DNA from: Adiantum capillus-veneris
Taxonomy: Eukaryota; Streptophyta; Polypodiopsida; Polypodiales; Pteridaceae
Direction: 5' to 3'
Length of the DNA: 64,000 bases
Assembly: GCA_014529385.2 (NCBI GenBank)
Contig: CM043955.1
Span: forward strand, 152,196,140-152,260,139
How positions within the stretch are numbered: the first letter of the stretch is position 1; each line of letters begins with the position of its first letter. Shown here piece by piece: positions 54,112-64,000 of this stretch. The translations under genes and the position numbers were made by a program. The notes beneath the pieces were generated by a model, which did no database searches, was not told where the DNA came from, and saw only the letters and a list, made by a program, of their open reading frames with translations.

Positions 54112-55524
54112 TAACTTTTTTTATAAAGCAAAACATATTTCAATCGAAATATGTGTCGAGAAATATATGTTTTATTCAGAGATATGCCTAAATCCTACTC
54201 TTGAGAATAGAGTGGAAATCCTAGTAATGCACATTCAATTTTCTTTTGATGGAACAATCATTATCTCCACATGTGGATTTATTGATGTGTAGCTCAAAAT
54301 AGGAAAGCTGTATGAAACACACCCAAACATCCATCCATAAGACTCAAGATTCAAAAGATTTCCCTTCACAAGAGTAAGCCTCTCTTTTGCTCATTCAAAC
54401 CCTTTCAGGTGCCCAATTTTGTTTATCATTTGGAAACCTTACCGGTCCATGAATATGGTAACCACTTTTGATCAAAAATTTAACGAGCAAGGATGCAGTA
54501 TAGCTACTTGCACCAGACACACACTTTTCTTGAAGTGGATCAATGCCCGCCGACACAAATGATCGTCTAAATCTCCATAAAGGGATAAAACTAGAGCATC
54601 ATAAATGATTTTGTGATGCTGACGTGTTTTCTTTGTCTCTACCATGACTGAAACCTTAAAATACATGAAGCAAATAAAATTAAGGTAGATCTATAATAAA
54701 TATAACTTTGACATATATGATTGTAAATTGAAAAAACAAAATATCACACTAAACAAAAGATCGAACAATATATAAATCCTCCCTGAAGTATGACACGGTG
54801 GTCAGCAACAACCAAAGGCAAAAAATATATTAAAACCAATCTCCTTGCAGTGCACCATGGTAGTCAGCAGCAGTCAGGGATGAAGGATTTAAAATATCTA
54901 GCCCCTCTCCATAGTGGGACATGGTGGTTAGTAACAAGCAGAGATGAGAAGTTTATTGAATCTAATCAATCTATAGTGTGACGTGATGTTCAAGAACATC
55001 CAAGAGGGAAGGATACCTAGCTATCTTTGTAGTGTGACACAGTGGTCAACTATAGCCAGACATGGAGAATCTATTAACCCAGTCTTTCTTTAGTGTGATG
55101 CACTAGTCAACAACACAACCACGAAGAAAGGATGTAAGATAGCTAGTCCCTCCCTGCAGTGTGATAGCTAGTCCCTCCGTGCAGTGCGACTTGGTGGTCA
55201 GCAACAACCAGACATGGGAAATCTCATTGCACATCCTAAGCTACTCTCTATAGTGCGACATGAAGGTCAGCAATAGTCAAGGACAAAGCATCTAAAATCT
55301 AAACCCCCCTTGTAGCGTCTCACGAGGGTCAACACAGTCAAGGACGGGTTTCTAAACTCTCTCTCTTTGCAGTGTGACACGGGGGTCAACATAGTCAAAG
55401 AGATGGCACTAACATGTAAACTAACACTCAGGTACAAGCAAAGATCCACAACAATAGCACCAGCAAACACAACGTCAAAGGAAAAAACATAAAATTGAAG
55501 CAAAAGTGATTACAAAACTTCTTG

Positions 55525-55552
55525 CTCTCTCTCTCTCTCTCTCTCTCTCTCT
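55525..55552. repeat. (CT)n microsatellite, unit 4
   Basis: About 14 CT units. Confidence 0.95.
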
Positions 55553-57043
55553 AGATGTCACTGTCACCATCAACAGTTTGAACAAACTGTTGCAGTGCAC
55601 ATTTTTATAAAGCAAAACATATTTCAATCAAAATATGTGTCGATCAAAATATGTTTTATTCAGAGATATGCCTATAATACGGGTATACATCATCGTACAA
55701 TACCTAATTATGCGTATAATTTTTTTTGTACGGATATATAAATGCAACTTAACTTACAAACCCTACTTTTGAGAATAGAGTGGGAATCCTAGTAATGCAC
55801 ATTCTTTACTTTTGATGGAACAATCATTATCTCTGCATGTGGATTTATTGATGTGTAGCTCAAAATAGGAAAGCTGTATGAAACACACCCAAAAATCCAT
55901 CCATAAGACTCAAGATTCAAAAGATTTCCCTTCACAAGAGTAAGCCTCTCTTTTGCTCATTCAAACCCTTTTAGGTGCCCAATTTTTTTTATCATTTGGA
56001 AACCTTACTGGTCCACGAATATGGTAACCACTTTTGATCAAAAATTTAACGAGCAAGGATGCAGTATAGCTACTTGCACCAGACACGCTCTTTTCCTAGA
56101 GTGGATCAATTGGTCGACATAAATGATCGTTTGAATCTCCATAAAGAGATAAAACTAGGGCATCATAAAGGATTTTTGATGCTGTCGTGTTTTCTTTGTC
56201 TCTACCATGACTGAAGCCTTAAAATACATGAAGCAAATACAATTAAGGTAGATCTAGAATAGATATAACTTTGACATATATGATTGTAAATTGAAAAAAA
56301 AAAGGATTGCACTAAACAAAAGATCTAACAATATATAACTCCTCCCTGAAGTATGACACGGTGGTCAGCAACAGCCAAAGACAAAAAATATATTAAAACC
56401 AATCTCCTTGCAGTGCACCATGGTAGTCAGCAGCAGTCAGGGATGAAGGATTTAAAATATCTAGCCCCTCTCCATAGTGGGACATGGTGGTCAGTAACAA
56501 GCAGAGATGAGAAATTTATTGAATCTAATCAATCTATAGTGTGACGTGATGTTCAGCAACATCCAAGAGGGAAGGATACCTAGCTATCTTTGTAGTGTGA
56601 CACGGTGGTCAACTATAGCCAGACATGGAGAATCTATTAAACCAAATCTTCCTTTAGTGTGATGTAGTGGTCAACAACAACAACCACGAGGAAAGGATGC
56701 AAGATAGCTAGGCCCTCCCTGTAGTGCGATAGCTAGTCCCTCCGTGCAGTGCGACTTGGTGCTACTCCCTATAGTGCGACATGAAGGTCAACAATAGTCA
56801 AGGACAAAGCATCTAAAATCTAAACCCCCTTGTAGCATGTCATGAGGGTCAACGCAGTCAAGGACGGGTTTCTAAACTCTCTCCCTTTGCAGTGTGACAC
56901 GGGGGTCAACATAGTCAAAGAGATTGCACTAACCTGCAAACTAACACTCAAGTACAAACAAAGCTCCACAACAACAGCACTAGCAAACACAACGTCAAAG
57001 GAAAAAACATAAAATTGAAGCAAAAGTGATTACGAGACTCCTT

Positions 57044-57044
<1 letters not shown>

Positions 57045-57129
<85 letters not shown>

Positions 57130-57148
57130 CCCCCCCCCCCCCCCCCCC
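57045..57148. repeat. (CT)n microsatellite with C run, unit 5
   Basis: About 41 CT units then 22 C. Confidence 0.97.
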
Positions 57149-57400
57149 AGATGTCAGTGTCCGTAACAGTTTGAACAAACTGTTGCGGTGTCTTTTTTTA
57201 TAAAGCTAAACATATTTCAATCGAAATATGTGTCGATCAATATATGTTTTATTCAGAGATATGCCTATAATACAGGTATACATCGTAGAATACATAATTA
57301 TACATATAATTTTTGTTGTACGGATATAGAAATGCAACTTAACTTACAAATCCTAGTTTTGAGAATAGAGTGGGAATCCTAGTAATGCACATTCAATTTT

Positions 57401-57960
57401 CTTTAAGAGTAGCTATCTCTATATTGTTTAAGAGTAGCTATCAAAAGTTGCTCTTCCTCTTTCGTGAGATACATGGCTATGTAAGATGGTCTTGTTTCTT
57501 CTCCTAGTTCAGCTAGGTCAATTCTCATTGCGTTCTCAAGCCCATCATAAAATGCACCTTGTTCCCTCATTGGTTGCTAAATCACTATACATCGATCCTG
57601 GATGGTGTACTTTTTATAGTGAGAGGGTACGTCAAATTTCTTCGTATTGGACTGCTCTTCACTTTCCAGCTTAGTTTTCCAAACCTCTTTTAGTGTCCAT
57701 TTCAACTTTTAGTATTTTATTTTTTATTCAGTTTTAAATTTTTGTTGATGTTTTGGTTGTGTCCTTGGTTTCTTGTTGCTTTGATTCTTTGGATTTGGTC
57801 AAAAGTTTGTTAATTTCAACGGTTATTTGTTGGTGATTTTGTCTTAGACACAATCATCTACTCCCAGAAGCATGAGATACTATCTTTTGGTCATTAATCT
57901 AGGCATTGGTTTCTCAAATTGGTTTTGTTATTTTTTGGCTTATCTCATTTGATATTTCTT
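57401..57960. other. spacer, no gene seen
   Basis: A short duplicated word AAGAGTAGCTATC lies at about 57405 and 57430. The rest shows no domain that I can support. Confidence 0.35.
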
Positions 57961-60660
57961 TTATCTCCTTAATTTTTGGTTAGGAAACTTGTAGAAGACT
58001 GGCTTATCTTGCTTTTCTGTGGTTTTTGTTTTTGATCTACTTGAGAGATCCTCCTCAGCATCATTCCCTAAGTCATCACTCCAAGAATCATGGAACTCAT
58101 TCTCATCATCGTCACTAAGATCTCGCACATAAACTTTGTCCACTATTCATTTGCAATCGATTGTTTTGTTAGTTTTTGTGGTTTTAGTCTACTCTTTTGG
58201 TTCCACAATAGTGTTTACCATTTGAAAGTGCATAATGTTATAACTATCTTTAACACAAAATTTTGGGGGGATTATGTCATTTACGCAAATATCTAGAGTC
58301 CCCAGTATCTGCTCCTAGCCAAAGGGTTCAAACAAATCCTCTGGAAATGGTTCCTTTACATAGTACTTATCTTCTATCAAATGCTCTAAGATACACTTTT
58401 CCTTTTTTAGGCTTCCATGCTCCCTTCATTAACCAAGCAGGCAGTTGTGTTCCTAAATTCGTAGTTACACCAAGATATTTCATTGGAGTTTGATTTACAT
58501 CTCGGTAACTATGTTCATTTGTGTCCACCTTTGTTGTTATACCCTTATGCCATAAGTAGAGATAGTCATAGCCCCAATCTTGAACCAGTTTGAGTTTACG
58601 CATGAATAGTCTTCCCAACATAACCTCAATGTTGTTGCTTTTTCCAAAACCAACTACAACAAAAGTATGCTCATACTCATTCCACAAGAAGATACAATAG
58701 TTTGTTCTTGCATTCTCAAGGGTCTCTCTGCAAATCCATGGATTCCATTGAGATGACATAACCCTCATGTTGGATTTCATATTGTGTTTCCCTACAAAGG
58801 AAGGTAAAGTTCTTAAGGTGCCCAATTTACTTTCTAAGGATACTTTCATCCTTGCATTCCCATACAATGACTATACATCCCCAGGATAAATCTCATGGTC
58901 CATGTTGATCTCCGGAGTTGGTGCTGATTACGGTGTGGCAATATCATCTTTTCTATATCTGATTGTCTCCCATAATGATTGTGACCACGGCTCGTCCTTT
59001 TCAAGAATTGACAACATCTTGTGAGAATTGGCCTCATCTATTGTGTTTGCAACCACCCTCATATCCAATGGTGCCTTGTTTGGTTGTCAATTTTGTTTTC
59101 TTTTATGGTGCTTGCGTTCTCCTTATTTGTCACATGTACAGCTCGCTCAAGGATTTTCAATGTTTTTGGCTACGTTAGAGCTTGAGCTATCTTTATGAGC
59201 CTTCTACATATTTCCATTTGTTTGGTTTCAATTTTAGGATGCGGCTATGTCAACAATCTCTGTTCTAGTATTTGGTTGTTTTTAAGCCTTTCCCGTAGGC
59301 TTGCAACATGGCATCTAAGTGTTCATTCACTTTCTCAACCAGGACAAAACCGAATAATATTGTTTTTTTGCACTTTTTTTTTGTTTTCTTGTTCATGTTT
59401 GAGTTATCCCCTTGTTTGGTTTAGTGCAATCTCCAATGATGTATTTTCCTTTAGCCTCTTTGCTCTCATTATGTCTTGTTTTTCTTTCCATGGTTTTTCT
59501 TGTGTCCTCACTGACCCACTTTCAAACTTGGTTTGTTCTAGAAGTTTTAGCTCGTCGGCCACTGATTGATTTTTAGTTTCTTCCTAAGCTTGATCTCTAG
59601 TCATCATCTTGATAGGAACTGACGGCTTTGACTCAGATCCACTCAAACATGGTAAAACCCCAATGACATTCACTGTCACTTTTTTCTTGTTGTGTGGATT
59701 CTTAGCACAATGTTGGATGCGGTGATCTATTGCACTTATCTGGACAAATATTTTTATTCATTGGCCCTTATTTGGACAAACTCATGTCCAATGGTCACCT
59801 CCACATTCATAGCACGGACCTTCCTGTTGGGCACCTGGTGGTGCTCCCATTATCTATCTTGTCCTAGGAGATTATCCTCTAGGCTTATAACTTTGGTTTT
59901 CTATGAATAGAGTGTATTTGCATTGATCATGAATTGGTTTCTCACTCTTTGAGCCACATATGAAGGTTCTCTAGCCTCATCTATGCTTTCCCAAAATGGA
60001 CTATCTTCACTATGCTATACCTTCAAGATCTAGAGGCTCCTTTCAATAATCTTTTGGTGGAATCATGAGTGGTTCTATCGGCTACGTGTATTGAACAATG
60101 GCTCTATTGTCTTGCATTAATGGAATCTATTAACCCAACACAAGTTGTACTTTGTCTTGTCCTCATGCTATATTGTTGGAACCAATCTGGTACCTCAGAG
60201 TTAGTGGCTATTGTTGAACTACTGGAGGTCCATATGGCCTTTCCCTCACATAATTCTAGTTGTAAAAGCACTCATTTGTGTATTTTTGCTCAATGGAGCA
60301 CCACTTCAATACTCTTGGATAATTTTCTACTTGTGGCTATTGTGGTCGCATATTGGGATTCTGTCTATACTTCCTTGATTACTTGATCAAAATTTTGTGT
60401 GATTGAAATAGTAGAATTATGTTTCATATAGCTAACTCACTAATGATTGAAGAGGTGCTGGTGGTGGTTGTGTCAGAATCTTCCGTTACCTTTCCACACG
60501 TCTTGCGATTGTCAAAACTAGATAAAAAGCTTCTCAAGTGACTTGCTTGAATGTGGTGCATGTCTTCAAGTGCAAATACTTCTTGACAGTTTAATTCCTC
60601 AAGTCGTCTATCAAAAGAGATGATATTTGACCATCCCGCGGTAACTCTCATGCATGACAT
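57961..60660 (-). pseudogene. decayed gag-protease, relative of the interrupted element at 35783-38644
   Basis: Read right to left on the minus strand: Gag debris (60660-59270) with zinc-knuckle words CYECGGDHWT and DHRIQHC near 59820-59690; a coiled-coil-like stretch (HVASLRERLKNNQILEQRLL) near 59320-59240; then a protease frame at 58367-58867 (NEYEHTFVVVGFGKSNN, MLGRLFMRKLKLVQDWG, EHSYRDVNQTP, AWKPKKGKVYLR). An acidic linker at 57961-58143 follows (VYVRDLSDDDENEFHDSWSD). The protease flank is clearly homologous to 37320-37560. No RT follows before the satellite-like array. Stops and shifts are frequent, so it is non-functional. Confidence 0.7.
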
Positions 60661-62214
60661 CTCTCAATATAATTTTGAAGCAAAGCAAAGCTTCCTTCAC
60701 ATTTTACTTCTCCTTTTGCTTAAAAGCATAGATCTAAGAAATCGCTAGAAAGGGGGAAAGGGGAACACGCCTAGCACACAACAAAAATGTCTCTATATAT
60801 CCCATGGCTTTCGCAACACCCCAATCCACTAGAAAAATCCACAATTACACTAGAAAGCCACCAATTTTCACACGACCCAATGCACACACTCGTTGCAGCA
60901 CCACAAAGAAGCCCAGTCAGCCCACTCAATTCACAGCCTTCCGTACACACATCACCTCTCTCTATCTCTCTTTACACAACACGACCTCGCGGGGGGCAGG
61001 GGACACCTGCCAACACGCACCAATAATTTTCTTGCCAATTGCAGGAAATTTGAGACCTCTTGCAATGTTGCTAGGACTGTGGATCTTGGAGGTGTTAAGA
61101 AAAAGACACAGAGGTGCAAAGCACTCCTCATTTTCAGGTCTTCAAGAACCAATTCCGTTGCTCACTATCGCTCGCCCAAGCCTATGCCTAGAAAATCTCT
61201 CCCTATTCTTTTTTGTAAGTGCTACCACAAACTGGTTTTCATTGTAAAATTCTTACACTATTGTTAGCAGCGGCTAACGGCTACACCAATTATGCACCAA
61301 GCTGTGGATGTGCCATACTGCACAATATTTACTTTTCATTATATAGGGCTTGGGCTCATTTAGGAGTTTCAAAGTTGTATGGGTCTAAGCTAGAGAGCTC
61401 ACTTTATCCCATAGTTGAAGGGTTTGAGGCCCAAAGCTATAAAAGAGCCCTATGCTTAATGAGAGGTCATTCTTGAGTGGTGCTCTTGAGAACTCTCTCT
61501 CTAGAGTAGCTCTTGATGGCCTAGCCTTTGAGCTTAATGCCCATGCTTAGAAGGCTAGTGCTAATCACATGTAATTAGTGTAATCCTCTCTTAATTAATC
61601 TAGTCTTCATTATGTGGTCAATCATGTTTCTCTACTTTCCTTCATTGTTTTGAAGTGTTGATCTTCTCTAATCTAACTCTTACTTATGCTAAGCTACTCC
61701 AATTAGTGGAGTCCTTATCTAACTCTCTCAATTAAGCAGAGTGGGCGTACTCGTGATTGAGGGATTAGAGTTGGCCTCTAATGGTGTGCTTGTGTGTGTG
61801 TAGGTTTAAGAAGCCTTGAGCTTAATTTGATTATGTGTGACTTGATTTGGACACCATGATTGGCATGGTTGGGGTGGCCGACTTGAATGCGATCTTGTGT
61901 GCTTAATCGTCAATTCATGTAATTAGAGTTGTGCTCCAGAGACTCCAAGATTAGTGTGTTTCACTTCGTTGCTTGATGTGTGTAGATGATTGCTTGTATT
62001 GATGCTTGATGTGCGATTAGCATTAGTTGATTTGGGATGATTTCTATTTGCATTGGAGGATGCACTCTCTTGAATCCTCTCAATATTTGCATTTGATGAC
62101 GCTCTCGCACATTCTTTGTGTGATGCCTCCAAGCCCTAGTCGGGTCATTCTCTCTCTCTCTCCGGATTGATAGATTTTGTGGGAGATTGCCTATGCTATG
62201 GCGAGCCTCCAACA
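60661..62214 (+). repeat. LTR-like region ending at a primer site
   Basis: The right end reads CCTCCAACA and is followed by T and the primer site. The left limit is unknown. A compositional change occurs near 60780. No second copy lies in the window, so the extent is a guess. There is no supported ORF; plus-strand frames at 60787-61267 overlap each other. Confidence 0.4.
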
Positions 62215-62215
62215 T

Positions 62216-62233
62216 TGGCGCCGTTGCCGGGGA
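62216..62233 (+). other. primer-binding site
   Basis: TGGCGCCGTTGCCGGGGA, identical to the minus-strand site at 35166-35183. It marks the start of a plus-strand element that continues past the window. Confidence 0.85.
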
Positions 62234-63957
62234 ATGGGTTGCCTACGCTAGTGGAGTTGAGGTTGCAAAAGATAAGAGTAATTTGATTACCGATTTCTTA
62301 TAATTAGGTAAAATTTGATTTGTGTGTATCATAATTAGGTTTCATTAGATGTGTATAGAGTCATTTCACCCCAAAAACCCCTAAATTCTCTTTTGATTTT
62401 GCTAATTTTTTACTAACCTTCACTAATTTTGCATCCCATTCATGCTAATTTCGTGCTAATTGTACTAATTCCATGCTAATTGTGCTAACCTAACCACTAG
62501 TTTTGATTTGGAATGTATGCTAAATCCCATTTATTGAGGAGGATCATCACTCTTAATTGCTTTAATCTATGCCTAATCATGTGATTGAGTGTTGATTTTG
62601 GTCAATTTTTGATCAATTTTGGACCGAATCGGAGTTGCACACATGTGTGTGCAATGGAGTGTCTACGCAAGAAGCAAGGACTAAGCGAGCAAGCAATCGA
62701 TTTTAAGTGGATTGACCTACTCCGTTCAATTTTTTGATTGATTAAGTTGATCCCATTGAGTTGCTAAATCATTGCTAAAATTAGGTGTGTGTGCCTAATT
62801 GATGGAATTTATGCCTAATTTGATGAAATTGGAATGCAATTGTAATCAACTAGGACACCTAAATGCTTGTAGATTGATGATTTTGCAAGAAATGTGTGTG
62901 CAAACATTAGGAATTGGCCTAATTTCATTGCTAATTGAGCAAAAAATTGGATTTGTGCACCTAATTTTTGTGTGTGTGCAATGCTAAATTGAGAGAAAAT
63001 TTGATCAATTTTTTATTAAAATTGAGTTAATTTAGCATGTATATACTCATGTATGTGTGATCAAGTGTGCAATTGATGAAATGCAATGAGTGTTTAATGA
63101 AATTTTTGCACAAATCGACGGCCTAAATTTAGGCGTGTGTGCCTAATTAATGGCCAATTATGCTTAAATTGTGAATGATTAATTGGTATTTTACCAATTA
63201 TGATGATTAATTTGGCCATATAGTTGATGTGTATGCCACAAATTGCCTTTGAGGATTGAAATATATCTCTCAATTGACGCTCAATTGTGAAAAGTTTTTT
63301 CCATGCTAATGATTGATCAAGATGAACATGGCAATGTTACATTCATTTGTGTGTAATTGTGACTAAAATTCACTCATATCGAGCCATGAAAATCCCAAAT
63401 GATAAACCTAATTGGGGTTGAGTGATTGCGGATATCAAATATGAGCAACTGAGTTGCAATGATTATGAAGGGAGATCCAATTGGCAATTGAGATGAAATT
63501 TATGAAATTTATGAAGGGAGATCCAATTGCAACTGAGTTGCAATGATTATGAAGGGAGATCCAATTGGCAATTGAGATGAAATTTATGCACATCATTTTT
63601 TGAATTCAAAATTAGGACATTTTAGTGCATGAATAATCCAATAAATGAAAGTTTCGAAGGAATTGAATGAAAATGAATAAAAATAGTTGAGGCATTTCGA
63701 TCCTTGTGTGCAAAGGATTGTGCATCTCGATCAAGAATTGCAAACTTTCTTTTATGATGATCAATTGCTCTGAAGAAATGTGCTTGTAAAGCGGACCCAA
63801 TCCCACTTTCAAAGACACACACAATACTTAGCGTCCATGCGAACCTCTTTTTAAAAGGATGTTTATAATAATAATAACTTTTTAAAAAAAGGAGTTAGGC
63901 TCGTTTTGGACCTGCCATTTTTTGGACCTGCCACCTTTCGGCCTGGATTGGCGCTCA

Positions 63958-63960
<3 letters not shown>
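62234..63960 (+). other. AT-rich 5' leader of a plus-strand LTR element
   Basis: Very AT-rich, full of GCTAATT, TTGATC and CCTAATT words. No gag start before the window ends. An 84-bp duplication lies at about 63447-63595 (words AACTGAGTTGCAATGATTAT and AAGGGAGATCCAATTGGCAA). Confidence 0.5.

Positions 63961-64000
<40 letters not shown>
63961..64000. repeat. (CA)n microsatellite at the window edge
   Basis: At least 20 AC units, running out of the window. Confidence 0.95.

Larger units (their letters stand above)
50330..57400. repeat. higher-order tandem repeat, five units of about 1.5 kb
   Basis: Each unit has: a block of about ten diverged monomers, most 57-68 bp (monomer core TGCAGTGTGACACGGTGGTC, AACAATAGCCA); a CT microsatellite; a hairpin; an inverted AAACATATTTCAATCG/AAATATGTG word; and about 650 bases of single-copy spacer. 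The landmark TCCCTGAAGTATGACA occurs near 51667, 53287, 54780 and 56343. Hairpins occur near 51027, 52514, 54084, 55568 and 57161, so periods are 1.48-1.60 kb. A 63-64-codon frame beginning MTGWSAIAKDKKYIK or MTRWSA recurs in four units but only spans monomers. The first unit is incomplete on the left. Confidence 0.88.

Noticed and set aside
50330-57400. CRISPR-like array
   Set aside because: Spacers are not unique and units are 1.5 kb with internal monomers; this is a eukaryotic tandem repeat.
59195-59569. 124-codon hydrophobic plus-strand frame suggesting a membrane protein
   Set aside because: Antisense to the decayed gag coiled-coil region; T-rich composition explains the hydrophobicity.
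60787-61267. Three overlapping plus-strand frames of 79-147 codons
   Set aside because: Mutually overlapping in different phases, no domain, inside a probable LTR.

Overview
This window reads as nuclear DNA of a land plant with a large, repeat-rich genome. It holds plant-type LTR retrotransposons (Ty3/gypsy elements with TGGCGCCG-type primer sites, one Tat/Ogre-like element with two RNase H domains, one family with the initiator-Met primer site TGGTATCAGAGC), a decayed hAT transposase, long CT/GA microsatellites and diverged satellite-like repeats. I found no intact single-copy host gene, tRNA, rRNA or CRISPR array. I cannot name the species; a fern, lycophyte, gymnosperm or large angiosperm genome would all fit.

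Layout. 1-560: decayed plus-strand gypsy pol. 564-15197: a minus-strand Tat/Ogre-like Ty3/gypsy element with LTR-like direct repeats of about 4 kb (564-4543 and 10774-15197), a polypurine tract, a candidate primer site, an extra ORF before gag, and gag-protease-RT-RNase H-RNase H-integrase broken by stops and frameshifts. Its LTRs contain older gag and integrase debris. 15198-15855: truncated LTR of the Met-primed family with an internal tandem duplication. 16195-16460: a GC-rich dispersed repeat, seen again at 44436-44660. 17280-17650: a 110-bp minisatellite. 18000-19480: a decayed protein-kinase-like gene, followed by an unrecognised ORF pair (19828-20428). 20860-22760: a roughly 64-bp minisatellite, then a decayed gypsy RT. 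22800-26885: an LTR end with primer site, a leader containing three regularly spaced palindromes, and the start of a decayed gag-like gene.

26886-35777 is the best preserved unit: a complete LTR retrotransposon with 582/590-bp LTRs, a perfect 5-bp target duplication (TATGG), polypurine tract and primer site. It encodes only a 910-residue Gag and an in-frame 802-residue protease-containing protein separated by one UAA. It has no reverse transcriptase, RNase H or integrase, so it looks like a non-autonomous, trans-mobilised element. It interrupts an older plus-strand gypsy relative that continues at 35783-38644.

39741-43571: a microsatellite, an LTR/leader/gag fragment, then a Met-primed LTR followed by a three-copy tandem array of U5-PBS-leader (about 830 bp each). 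44200-47845: short repeated motifs, then a decayed hAT transposase with BED finger and DUF659-like parts. 48756-49443: a probable solo LTR. 50330-57400: five higher-order repeat units of about 1.5 kb, each with roughly 63-bp monomers, a CT microsatellite and a hairpin whose arms show a paired compensatory change. 57961-60660: a decayed minus-strand gag-protease of the same broad family as the 26.9-35.8 kb element. 60661-64000: the end of another LTR, its primer site and an AT-rich leader running out of the window.

The retroelement proteins would act together in virus-like particles (Gag shell, protease maturation, RT/RNase H copying, integrase insertion). Only the 26.9-35.8 kb element still has undamaged frames, and it would have to borrow the copying and integrating enzymes.
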